DNA from: Neobacillus soli NBRC 102451
Lineage (GTDB): Bacteria > Bacillota > Bacilli > Bacillales > Cytobacillaceae
Assembly (NCBI RefSeq): GCF_001591665.1
Contig: NZ_BCVI01000059.1
Coordinates: 16,951-80,950, forward strand
Length of the DNA stretch: 64,000 nucleotides
Reading direction: 5' to 3'
Part shown: one piece after another, positions 32,583 to 40,103 of the stretch
How positions within the stretch are numbered: position 1 is the first letter of the stretch
Layout: every line of letters starts with the position of its first letter
Program-made: the position numbers and the translations under genes
Notes under the pieces: generated by a model
Told to the model about the DNA's origin: nothing
The model's input: only the letters and a program-made list of their open reading frames with translations
The model's database searches: none

Positions 32583-32632
32583 AAAAGGGAGATACATTTC
32601 AATTTAAATTGAAATGCATCTCCCTTTTTTTG
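32583..32632 (+). terminator. Strong terminator
   Basis: GGGAGATACATTTCAATTT and AAATTGAAATGCATCTCCC form a long stem followed by seven T. Confidence 0.85.
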
Positions 32633-32654
32633 GCATTTCTTGGAAATCCTAATT

Positions 32655-32686
32655 AAAACTGCCCCTATTTATGGTAAGGTTCACCG
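32655..32686. repeat. Copy of the rlmH 3' end (att-like direct repeat, left)
   Basis: AAAACTGCC-C-CTATTTATGGTAAGGTTC-A-CC; the same stretch with two mismatches spans the rlmH stop codon at 35897-35928, in the same orientation. On the minus strand it spells GEPYHK and a stop, the conserved RlmH C-terminus, detached from any gene. GGCAGTTTTTTTAC (32700-32713) is an inverted copy of GTAAAAAACTGCC (35894-35906). Confidence 0.75.
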
Positions 32687-32801
32687 CACCTATTTAACCG
32701 GCAGTTTTTTTACAAATCAGTTTGTGGTAAGTCCTCAATTGACTACAAATAAGATTTACGAGAGAATATATAAAGAATGTATGAAAGAAGGGAGGATTTC
32801 A

Positions 32802-33320
32802 GTGGAACATCGCTCACTAATTCTGCTTGGATTACTCATGGGACAAAGTCAACATGGATATCAAATTAATGAATTTATCGAAAGAAACTTAAGTACAGTT
32901 ACAGATATGAAAAAGCCTACTGCATATGCAACTCTGGATAAACTAAATCAAAAGGGTCTTATAGATATTCAGCTAGAGCAAGAAGGAAATAGACCCACCC
33001 GAAAAGTGTACTCTATAAATGAAAATGGCCGAAACTATTTTTATAAATTATTATTGGATAATCTATCTTCTGCAGAAAGTGTTAATTACCAAGGAGATAT
33101 TGGGTTAATGTTTATTGATTTTCTCCCGATGGATAAAGCAATACCGGCCTTGAAAGAACGATTAATGAAAAACAAGAAATTAATAGATCTATTTAACCAG
33201 ACCCCAGCACATGGAATACGAACCGGTGTCAATCTTGCAGTCGAACATAAAATTACAATGTTAGAAGCAGAAGTTACCTTTCTTGAAAAAACCATTCATC
33301 ATCTTCTTTATTCGGATTAA
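32802..33320 (+). CDS. PadR-family transcriptional regulator
   Basis: A 172-residue PadR regulator. The winged helix covers residues 6-80 (SLILLGLLMGQSQHGYQINE, then KPTAYATLDKLNQKGLIDIQ). The C-terminal part is a Vir-type dimerisation helix pair. The GTG at 32802 has GGGAGG 6 bases upstream; the longer open frame begins within the att-like repeat and is not credible. It lies just before a haem-efflux-like ABC operon whose promoter carries a palindrome, so it is the probable repressor. Confidence 0.85.
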   Translation: MEHRSLILLGLLMGQSQHGYQINEFIERNLSTVTDMKKPTAYATLDKLNQKGLIDIQLEQEGNRPTRKVYSINENGRNYFYKLLLDNLSSAESVNYQGDIGLMFIDFLPMDKAIPALKERLMKNKKLIDLFNQTPAHGIRTGVNLAVEHKITMLEAEVTFLEKTIHHLLYSD

Positions 33321-33340
33321 ATTTTTTAATCAGATGATTC

Positions 33341-33370
33341 AAAGGAACCCACTGAGGGTTCCTTTTTTAT
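33341..33370 (+). terminator. Terminator after padR-type gene
   Basis: AAAGGAACCC-ACTGA-GGGTTCCTTTTTT stem-loop and T run. Confidence 0.9.
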
Positions 33371-33414
33371 TTGAATTTCAAAAAAATGACCATATTTTAA
33401 TCATATAATCACAG

Positions 33415-33465
33415 TTGACTATTCAGCAAATAACTAATATACTTTTATTAATCACGCGTGACTAA
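33415..33465 (+). promoter_or_regulatory. Promoter and operator of the HrtBA-like operon
   Basis: TTGACT (33415-33420), 17-bp spacer, TATACT (33438-33443), then TTAATCACGCGTGACTAA (33448-33465), an 18-bp palindrome with one mismatched pair, sitting on the transcription start. Placement fits a repressor site. Confidence 0.75.
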
Positions 33466-33494
33466 TATTATCTACAATAAAGGAGTGACATAAA

Positions 33495-34616
33495 TTGTTT
33501 CTTGCTTTAAAAGAGTTAAAGCATGGTAAATTACGGTTTCTAATGATTGGTGTTATAACTGTCCTGATTGCTTGGCTGGTCTTTATCCTATCTGGACTAG
33601 GCAATGGCCTATCAACGCTAAGCGCAGCAACCTTTAAAAATATGGATGCGCATTATGTGACATTCGAAGAAGGATCAAGAGCCTCCATGAGCAGGTCACT
33701 TTTAAATGAATCATTGGCAGCGGAACTGGAAAAAGCAAATGATGTTTCTGCAGCAACCGGAATGGGTGCAACAATGGGAACCGTACTAAAGGAATCTGCT
33801 TCTGCTGATAAAGAAAAAGTAGATGTCGCCATCTTAGGAATAACACCTGGTAATTTTCTTGAACCAGATGTGATAGAAGGAAAGCCTCTTGAAGCAAACG
33901 AACCATTAGAAGTTATCGCCAATGATACGTTAAAGAAAAAGGGATTTAAGTTCGGTGATACCCTTAAGATAGAAGGATCTTTAGAAAAAATGAAAATTGT
34001 CGGGTTTGTAGAAAATGAAACCTACAATCATTTACCTGCCATTTTTACTACTTTGGATAAATGGCGCACCATTCAATTTGCAGCTCCAGGTTCTGATAAA
34101 GGGATTAAGAATCCTGTAAATGCGATTATGATGCAAGGTGAAAATATCGATTCTGAAAAACTAAATAAGTTTTTCAAAGACACGGAAACAGTAACCAAAA
34201 GCACTGCCGTCCAGGGAATGCCCGGTTATAAAGAAGAAAATGGCACTATTATGATGATGCTCGCATTCCTTTTGGCCATCTCAACATTTGTACTGGGTGT
34301 ATTCTTTTATGTCCTTACCCTGCAAAAATCAAATCAATTTGGGATATTGAAAGCCATTGGTGCCAGCAATCGGTTCCTTGGAAAAGCCATTGTAGCCCAG
34401 GTATTTCTCTTATCATTTGTTAGTATAGTGGTGGGAATCTTGTTAACATATGGGACAGCCCTAATTCTTCCAGATGGAATGCCATTTTCACTCGACTTTA
34501 AACTAGTTATCATTTACTCACTTTTATTGCTTGTCATTTCAATTTTAAGTTCTGTGATATCCGTTCGAAAAGTTACAAAAATAGACCCGCTTCAAGCAAT
34601 TGGGAGGTTGGAGTAA
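33495..34616 (+). CDS. HrtB-like ABC transporter permease
   Basis: A 373-residue FtsX/MacB-fold permease with one N-terminal helix (residues about 15-35), a large outer domain and three C-terminal helices. Its end matches staphylococcal HrtB (haem efflux) in pattern: FFYVLTLQKSNQFGILKAIG and VTKIDPLQAIGRLE. It should pair with the ATPase encoded next. TTG start with AAAGGAGTG upstream. The family's substrate can also be a peptide; the haem reading is helped by the IsdG-like gene downstream. Confidence 0.78.
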   Translation: MFLALKELKHGKLRFLMIGVITVLIAWLVFILSGLGNGLSTLSAATFKNMDAHYVTFEEGSRASMSRSLLNESLAAELEKANDVSAATGMGATMGTVLKESASADKEKVDVAILGITPGNFLEPDVIEGKPLEANEPLEVIANDTLKKKGFKFGDTLKIEGSLEKMKIVGFVENETYNHLPAIFTTLDKWRTIQFAAPGSDKGIKNPVNAIMMQGENIDSEKLNKFFKDTETVTKSTAVQGMPGYKEENGTIMMMLAFLLAISTFVLGVFFYVLTLQKSNQFGILKAIGASNRFLGKAIVAQVFLLSFVSIVVGILLTYGTALILPDGMPFSLDFKLVIIYSLLLLVISILSSVISVRKVTKIDPLQAIGRLE

Positions 34617-35326
34617 TGTCAGGAATACAATTCAACAGTGTCTCTAAACTGTACCAACAGGGTGAAAATCAAGTTCTAGCCCTTGATGATGTCTCGCTAA
34701 CGGTGGAACAAGGGGAGTTTATTGCTGTCATTGGCCCATCAGGTTCGGGTAAGAGTACCTTTCTCGCAATAGCAGGCGCCTTACTCCAATCATCTAAAGG
34801 CGAGGTTATTCTTAACGGAAAGAGCCTTAATCAGTTAAACCCTAAGGATTTAGCGCGATTGCGGTTAGAGGAAATAGGATTTATTTTGCAAACAAGTAAT
34901 CTAGTACCCTATTTAAATGTACTAGAACAATTACTAGTAGTGAAAAAAATGGCAGGTAAAGTGACAAAAGAAGATAAGGAAAATGCAAAAGAACTATTAG
35001 AAAATCTGGGTTTAGCAGTAAAATTAAAAAAATTACCTGATCAGTTGTCTGGAGGCGAACGCCAGCGTACGGCGATTGCCCGCGCTTTTATAAACAATCC
35101 CTCCATCATTCTAGCAGATGAACCAACAGCAAGTCTGGATTCGAAAAGGGCACATGAAGTAGTTCAACTTATTGCCAGAGAAACAAAGGCCAGGAACAAA
35201 GCAGCTATTATGGTAACCCATGATGAACGATTGTTGGAATATTGTGATCAAGTCTATCGAATGGAAGATGGCCGTCTTAAACTTGACCAATCTTTTGAAA
35301 TGAAGACAGTCTCTTCTAGAGGATGA
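34616..35326 (+). CDS. HrtA-like ABC transporter ATP-binding protein
   Basis: A 236-residue ATPase with Walker A GPSGSGKST near residue 42, Q loop ILQTSN, signature LSGGERQRTAIARA near 145, Walker B IILADEPTASLD and the His switch MVTHD. It belongs to the LolD/MacB/HrtA branch. Its ATG overlaps the permease stop. Together they form a MacB-type exporter. Confidence 0.9.
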   Translation: MSGIQFNSVSKLYQQGENQVLALDDVSLTVEQGEFIAVIGPSGSGKSTFLAIAGALLQSSKGEVILNGKSLNQLNPKDLARLRLEEIGFILQTSNLVPYLNVLEQLLVVKKMAGKVTKEDKENAKELLENLGLAVKLKKLPDQLSGGERQRTAIARAFINNPSIILADEPTASLDSKRAHEVVQLIARETKARNKAAIMVTHDERLLEYCDQVYRMEDGRLKLDQSFEMKTVSSRG

Positions 35327-35367
35327 TTATAGAATAGCCCGAGAGAATATCCAAGGAGGAATAAACA

Positions 35368-35679
35368 ATGATTATCGTTACAAATAGAATTAAAACGAAA
35401 TTAGGTTTTGCGGCAAAAATGGCGCCAATATTCACAAGAACAGGCATCTTACAAACAATGGACGGTTTTGTAAAAGTCGAAGTATTAATTACTAAAAATC
35501 TTTCAGAATATGATGAACTGAATGTAAATATGTATTGGAAGACTATTGAAGACTTTACCCGTTGGAAAAATAGCGCTGCTTTCAAAGAAGCCCATACAGG
35601 TCCAACTGACACTGAACAAGATTCACCTATCTTGGGAAGTGAAATCACTATTTCTGAAATTGCCTCAACTTTAGAATAA
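35368..35679 (+). CDS. IsdG/HmoA-like antibiotic-biosynthesis-type monooxygenase
   Basis: A 103-residue ferredoxin-like monooxygenase domain. MIIVTNRIKTKLGFAAKMAP, DGFVKVEVL, YWKTIEDFTRWKNSAAFKEA and the final HTG region follow the plan of small haem-degrading oxygenases of Bacillaceae and staphylococci. AAGGAGG lies 8 bases before the ATG. It is 41 bp behind the transporter, so the cluster reads as haem sensing, export and breakdown. Haem as substrate is inferred. Confidence 0.75.
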   Translation: MIIVTNRIKTKLGFAAKMAPIFTRTGILQTMDGFVKVEVLITKNLSEYDELNVNMYWKTIEDFTRWKNSAAFKEAHTGPTDTEQDSPILGSEITISEIASTLE

Positions 35680-35726
35680 CATACATGATTATTCTCTTTG
35701 GCAACTTGTAGTCAATTCCTTTAGCG

Positions 35727-35769
35727 ACTAATGATTAACTGAATTATTTTAATTCAGTTAATCATTAGT
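35727..35769. repeat. Perfect 43-bp palindrome
   Basis: A 20-bp arm ACTAATGATTAACTGAATTA, a TTT loop, then its exact complement. No T run follows. It lies in the spacer between the monooxygenase gene and rlmH, inside the att-like-bounded segment. The rest of 35680-35896 shows nothing else. Confidence 0.7.
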
Positions 35770-35896
35770 TTGGAGTACAAATATATAAAGCACATAAAAT
35801 AAAAAAGATAGGCTAAACAGGTATGTCATAAAAAATGTATCTTGTTTAGCCATTACTTTTGTAAAATTTTCCCAACCTATAAATGCAATTCAGGTA

Positions 35897-35928
35897 AAAA
35901 ACTGCCTCTATTTATGGTAAGGTTCCCC
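35897..35928. repeat. rlmH 3' end att-like direct repeat, right
   Basis: AAAACTGCC-T-CTATTTATGGTAAGGTTC-C-CC, spanning the rlmH stop codon; partner of the copy at 32655-32686. This is the position where SCC-type elements integrate in staphylococci. Confidence 0.75.
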
Positions 35929-36387
35929 CCGATTAATCCGATAAGCCCGGTAGATCTGCTCAACCAATATCAATCTCATCAGCTGATGTGGGAATGTCAT
36001 CCGAGAAAAGCTTAGCTGCTCATTTGACCTCTTCAATACCTCATCACTCAACCCCAATGACCCCCCAATCACAAAAGCAATTTTGCTTTTTCCATATGTA
36101 GCTAGTTTATCTAAGGAATCAGCAAGCTCTTCGGACGATCCTAGTTTCCCTTGAATCGCTAAGGCAATCACATAGGTATCTTGGCTGATCTTCGCAAGGA
36201 TTCTTTCGCCCTCTTTTTGCTTAACTTGAACCATTTCTAATTCGCTAAGTTCCTCTGGGGCCTTTTCATCGGCTACTTCAATCATTTCCACCTTGGCGTA
36301 GGCAGATAATCTTTTTAAATATTCTTCAATCCCAAGCTTTAAATACTTCTCTTTCAATTTTCCAACTGTAATGATCGAGATATTCAC
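35908..36387 (-). CDS. rlmH: 23S rRNA (pseudouridine1915-N3)-methyltransferase
   Basis: A SPOUT methyltransferase of 159 residues that methylates pseudouridine 1915 in helix 69 of 70S ribosomes. The knot contains FVIGGSLGLSDEVLKR and the C-terminus is FPHQLMRLILVEQIYRAYRI then NRGEPYHK. I start at the GTG 36387 to give the standard N-terminus (M-NISIITVGKLKEKYLK) and the usual length; a TTG at 36396 is also in frame. The gene is intact although an att-like repeat ends at its 3' end. Confidence 0.95.
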   Translation of the reverse strand: MNISIITVGKLKEKYLKLGIEEYLKRLSAYAKVEMIEVADEKAPEELSELEMVQVKQKEGERILAKISQDTYVIALAIQGKLGSSEELADSLDKLATYGKSKIAFVIGGSLGLSDEVLKRSNEQLSFSRMTFPHQLMRLILVEQIYRAYRINRGEPYHK

Positions 36388-36442
36388 AATCCACAACCCT
36401 TTTCACTTGATTACAAACAGATTACAAACAGCTTACAAACAA

Positions 36443-36689
36443 GTTATCCCCAACAGTTATCCACATGTCCACATTTTTTATCCACATATTGTATGGAATC
36501 ATTTGTTCGCCACCATATATACAGCTTGTTTTTCGCAATATTCACAGCCTGTTGATGACTTATCCACAGGCACTTGTGATAATACTGGATATGTTTGATA
36601 TTGATCCACAATATCATCTAATGCAATTTCAATATGTTCCTCACAACTATAAATCAAACCATTCACCTTCCCGAACTCAATTATCCACA
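36443..36689. promoter_or_regulatory. DnaA-box cluster near rlmH
   Basis: Four perfect TTATCCACA boxes at 36457, 36478, 36560 and 36681, all on the plus strand, and one near-match TTATCCCCA at 36443. A DnaA-box cluster near rlmH (yydA) is known in B. subtilis and helps restrain initiation at oriC. The cluster overlaps the yyzF-like gene. Confidence 0.75.
36499..36657 (-). CDS. yyzF: CxxH/CxxC zinc-ribbon-like small protein (YyzF family)
   Basis: A 52-residue protein with C-E-E-H near the start (IYSCEEHIEIALDDIVDQY) and C-E-Y-C near the end (GCEYCEKQAVYMV), the spaced metal-binding pairs that define the YyzF family. Start chosen at the TTG 36657 with GGGAAGG 7 bases upstream, matching the usual short N-terminus; an ATG at 36690 is in frame. 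DnaA boxes lie inside and around the gene. Function unknown. Confidence 0.75.
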   Translation of the reverse strand: MIYSCEEHIEIALDDIVDQYQTYPVLSQVPVDKSSTGCEYCEKQAVYMVANK

Positions 36690-36751
36690 TTATTTTTTAC
36701 CTTTTCAGCCGTAATCATACTTATGGCCCCATACATAATACCATATTAAAA

Positions 36752-36790
36752 AGCAGGAGAGTGAACACCACATTCACTTTCCTGCTTTCA
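36752..36790. terminator. Bidirectional hairpin after htrC
   Basis: AAGCAGGAGAGTGAA and TTCACTTTCCTGCTT stem with A/T flanks, just beyond the serine protease gene. Confidence 0.75.
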
Positions 36791-36799
36791 TTTACAAAA

Positions 36800-38032
36800 T
36801 CATTGTAATCTTTCTCCCGATAACGTTAACGTTGTCTCTTTTAACTTTCCATCACGATAAAATTTAACCTTGAGCTGCTCGCCAATCTTCTTCTTCTGGT
36901 ACAAGTGTTTGCGAAGGTCAATGACGTCATTTATCTTTTTTCCGTCCATTTCAACGATGACGTCCAACTCTTGAAGTCCTGCCTTAGACGCTGGTGAATT
37001 GGCTACCACTTGTCTTAGTGCCACACCGTAATTCACATTACGCGGTAGCTTCAGGGCTTCTTCCTGATAGTACGCAGGGATTTCAGCTACTGATTTTAAA
37101 TCGACACCCATATATGGACGTTTGACAGAGCCAAATTTCTCAAGATCATTAATAATAGGCTTGGCTGAATTGATTGGAATCGATAAGCCAATTCCTTCAA
37201 CCGCGTTCTGGGCAATTTTCATCGAATTAATCCCAATCACCTGGCCGGCAATATTGATTAACGCACCGCCGCTGTTCCCTGGATTAATCGCAGCATCGGT
37301 TTGCAGCACCTCTGATTGCCAGTCGACAATCCCATCTTGATCGATATCAACGGGAATCGTCCGCTTAATACCTGAAATTATCCCTTGGGTGACTGATCCG
37401 GAAAAGGTGGCACCGAGTGGATTCCCAATCGCTATCACCGGTTCGCCCATTTTCAAACGATCAGAATCACCAAATTCGGCAACCTTTTTTACTTTACTGG
37501 CATCAATCTCAAGAACAGCTAAATCAGTCCAAATATCACTGCCTAAGAGTTTTGCCGGTATCTTTGTTCCGTCTGTCAAGCTTACCTCAAGCTTTGTTGC
37601 CCCCTCAACGACGTGATGGTTGGTAACAACATAGGCACGATTGCCTTCCTGCTTATAAATGACTCCTGATCCTGTTCCGGCTGGATCCTCCGGACTACTA
37701 TCATTATCTGACCAAAAGTTGGTTGACTGGATATTGTTAATTCCCACAACCGCATCACCAGTTTTATCCACAGCCTTCGTGGTGTTTGTGTTCACATCAT
37801 ACGAGATTTGCTTTACCGTATTCTGCTGATTTGTGTTATTTGTCCCCGTTGCCGTATTTTGATTCGTATCCATTTGATAGGGCAGTATCCCCCGATTGGA
37901 CAAGATCGGAATGGCAAGGATAACTATAAATGCACCAAGTATGGCACCGACTAAACTTGCAAGGAATACCCCGCCCTTTTTACCTTTCTGTCCCTGATAG
38001 CGTTCCTGTGAATGATCATCATAGTAACCCAA
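36800..38032 (-). CDS. htrC: HtrA-family membrane serine protease (HtrC/YyxA)
   Basis: A 410-residue trypsin-like protease with a cytoplasmic N-terminus, one helix (residues about 23-43), a protease domain and a C-terminal PDZ domain (about 305-400). The triad is readable as TNHHVVEG (His), DLAVLEID (Asp) and NPGNSGGAL (Ser). It degrades or refolds damaged proteins at the outer membrane face. It closes the wal cluster, as in B. subtilis, though here a terminator separates it from walJ. TTG start. Confidence 0.92.
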   Translation of the reverse strand: MGYYDDHSQERYQGQKGKKGGVFLASLVGAILGAFIVILAIPILSNRGILPYQMDTNQNTATGTNNTNQQNTVKQISYDVNTNTTKAVDKTGDAVVGINNIQSTNFWSDNDSSPEDPAGTGSGVIYKQEGNRAYVVTNHHVVEGATKLEVSLTDGTKIPAKLLGSDIWTDLAVLEIDASKVKKVAEFGDSDRLKMGEPVIAIGNPLGATFSGSVTQGIISGIKRTIPVDIDQDGIVDWQSEVLQTDAAINPGNSGGALINIAGQVIGINSMKIAQNAVEGIGLSIPINSAKPIINDLEKFGSVKRPYMGVDLKSVAEIPAYYQEEALKLPRNVNYGVALRQVVANSPASKAGLQELDVIVEMDGKKINDVIDLRKHLYQKKKIGEQLKVKFYRDGKLKETTLTLSGERLQ

Positions 38033-38179
38033 TTAACACCATTCCTCTCTTCCCGAAAAGATTGTTATCATTTATTTTGGCTTATACTAACAATTATACT
38101 CATTCATCCTTAAATTACTAATAATTGCCCATCCATCCAAGAAACTTACGACTTTGTTCATGGATTATTCATACTTTTA

Positions 38180-38240
38180 TAAGAAAAGCGCAAGCGCCCT
38201 GGTCAGCTCACGACAGGCCTGAAGCGCTCTAACTGAAATA
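38180..38240. repeat. Bacillaceae intergenic repeat (AAGCGCAAGCGCC type)
   Basis: GAAAAGCGCAAGCGCCCTGG followed by CACGACAGGCCTGAAGCGCT, a GC-rich inverted element seen widely between genes in Bacillus genomes. A partner element begins at the right edge of the window (63979). Confidence 0.6.
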
Positions 38241-38277
38241 AAGGAAACACAAAAAGCCGGAGGATATTTATTAAATC

Positions 38278-38390
38278 TGATTTATTGGAGCCCTATCCAT
38301 CAAGAAAATCTGGAAAAAGGGGGCCAATCCGGCTTATTGGAACCCTATCCATCAGAAAAATTAGGAGAAAGGGTTCCAATCCGGCTAAGT
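38278..38390. repeat. Two tandem hairpin elements
   Basis: Two ~52-bp units, each starting TTATTGGA(G/A)CCCTATCC and ending GG(G/T)(G/T)CCAATCCGGC. Within each, ATTGGAACCCT-type and AGGGTTCCAAT-type arms pair. The units differ at about 10 positions, so the duplication is not recent. Confidence 0.65.
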
Positions 38391-38453
38391 TAATCAAGAG
38401 AGCAGTTAAGTTTAATAAAACAACAGCTACCTCTAAAACACCCTTATAAAAAA

Positions 38454-38493
38454 AAAGAATGAAGACTCCTTAAAAAAGGCATCTTCATTCTTT
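38454..38493 (-). terminator. Terminator after walJ
   Basis: AAAGAATGAAGA and TCTTCATTCTTT arms; on the minus strand a run of T follows, ending the wal operon. Confidence 0.85.
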
Positions 38494-38501
38494 AATTAGC
38501 A

Positions 38502-39296
38502 TTATACCGCTGTTACCGCCGTTGGTTTTTTCGGGTCTGTATCGTATAGTCCAAACTGTTCGCCAACAATTAGGCCTTGCCCCTCCAAGGTCTGGCTGAC
38601 AGCCATTTTTGCTAAGTCTTTCATGTTATTATCCATACTTAAATGGGCAAGATAAACCCGCTTCGTTCTGTCCCCAATCACATCACTCATGGCAAGTGCC
38701 GCATCCTCGTTGGAAACATGGCCCACATCACTGAGAATTCTCCGCTTAATATTCCAAGGATATCTGCCCATTCGCAGCATTTGCACGTCATGGTTCGACT
38801 CGAAAATATACACATCAGCATTCGCAATGGTTCCTTTCATCCTGTCACTCACATAGCCGGTATCGGTGATCAGGACGATTTTCTTTCCGGAATGATGGAA
38901 AACATAAAACATCGGTTCTGCTGCATCATGCGAAACTCCAAACGACTCAATATCAGTGGAGCCAAAGCTCTTCACCGTTTCCATATTGAAAACAAACTTT
39001 TGCTCGGTTGGAATCACGCCTACAGAATTCTCCATCGCCCGCCAGGTTTTTTCATTTGCGTACACGGGCAAATGATATTTACGGGCAAGAACACCGATCC
39101 CTTTAATATGATCACTGTGTTCATGCGTGACAAAGATCCCGGAGAGTTTACTAATATCACGGTCAATTTCTCCAAAAAGAGACTCCATCTGCTTGCCGCT
39201 AAACCCAGCATCCACTAGAAAGGAATGTTCATCAGACTCAACGTACAGAGCATTCCCGGTACTGCCGCTCGCTAGGATACTAAATCTCAATGACAT
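38502..39296 (-). CDS. walJ: Metallo-beta-lactamase-fold hydrolase WalJ (YycJ)
   Basis: A 264-residue protein with the MBL-fold metal motif THEHSDHIKGI near residue 58 and downstream His/Asp ligands (GVSHDAAEP, LITDTGY, SNHD). It belongs to the YycJ group, implicated in coordinating division with replication; a 5'-exonuclease-like activity has been proposed for the family. Last gene of the walRKHIJ operon, 6 bp after walI. Confidence 0.93.
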   Translation of the reverse strand: MSLRFSILASGSTGNALYVESDEHSFLVDAGFSGKQMESLFGEIDRDISKLSGIFVTHEHSDHIKGIGVLARKYHLPVYANEKTWRAMENSVGVIPTEQKFVFNMETVKSFGSTDIESFGVSHDAAEPMFYVFHHSGKKIVLITDTGYVSDRMKGTIANADVYIFESNHDVQMLRMGRYPWNIKRRILSDVGHVSNEDAALAMSDVIGDRTKRVYLAHLSMDNNMKDLAKMAVSQTLEGQGLIVGEQFGLYDTDPKKPTAVTAV

Positions 39297-39302
39297 ACTA
39301 TT

Positions 39303-40103
39303 TCACTCCACCTTATCTTTTTCATCGCTGTTAAATTGAATAATCTGTCCCTCAAATGCATTCACAAAAAGACTTTCCTTATCATTAACTACAAAGCGCC
39401 AGGTTGGCGCTAAAACTTGAGATGATGCGCCAAGCTGGATCAATGTCGAATAGCCAAGCTCAATCTTGGTGATTTTGCTCTTCGGCTTCAGCACACCTTT
39501 TTGATGCAAGGTTTCAATCGCCTTTAACGGTGCGAGAATCTCTTCCTTAGCCGTTAATATTTCAATACCTTCAAGATAGGTTTGTTGATAAGAAACAATT
39601 TGATGTTCCGCATTCAAATTAAAGATAATCATCCCTTTAGTATTTTGAAACAAGGTAAAATTCTCATATTGCTGAAAGTAGGTAATCGTATTATTTTTGT
39701 CGTCCTTCTCCCAAAATTGATACTGTTCACCGAAAAGAACATTTTCCTTTAAAAAGGCCGACAGTTCCGCTGGTTCAAACTTGGAACTTAACTGGAACGG
39801 CTTCTCAAGCACTATTTGCAGCGTTGCGGAGGGTTCCTTAAAAGCTGCCGGCTTTCCTTTGAGTTTGGTAATATCCGCTTTCATAAACATTTTTGGCCTC
39901 GCACTAAGGTATTGATCCTTAATGGGCGCCTTTGGGAGGTCATTATACTCAATTTCATCTGCCTTCAGTTTATCTTCAAACTTGACCTCTGTAGTGACTT
40001 CAAATTTATTGGCATCGCGGATCTTCATGAATTGAAATAAAAGATAAACATCTAAAATTAAGAACGTTAAGATAAAAATAGTTTTAATTTTACTCCAGTC
40101 CAT
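39303..40103 (-). CDS. walI: WalRK regulatory protein WalI (YycI)
   Basis: A 266-residue bitopic protein: one N-terminal helix (residues 8-25, TIFILTFLILDVYLLFQF) and an extracytoplasmic domain. With WalH it binds WalK through the membrane helices and tunes its activity. It overlaps the walH 3' end by 14 bases. Confidence 0.93.
   Translation of the reverse strand: MDWSKIKTIFILTFLILDVYLLFQFMKIRDANKFEVTTEVKFEDKLKADEIEYNDLPKAPIKDQYLSARPKMFMKADITKLKGKPAAFKEPSATLQIVLEKPFQLSSKFEPAELSAFLKENVLFGEQYQFWEKDDKNNTITYFQQYENFTLFQNTKGMIIFNLNAEHQIVSYQQTYLEGIEILTAKEEILAPLKAIETLHQKGVLKPKSKITKIELGYSTLIQLGASSQVLAPTWRFVVNDKESLFVNAFEGQIIQFNSDEKDKVE

Noticed and set aside
32640..32801. Longer N-terminus for the PadR regulator
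   Set aside because: It would begin inside the att-like repeat and lacks a ribosome-binding site; GTG 32802 has one at proper distance.
36465..36749. 94-codon plus-strand frame near the DnaA boxes
   Set aside because: Overlaps the yyzF-like gene on the other strand, no ribosome-binding site, composition typical of a shadow frame.
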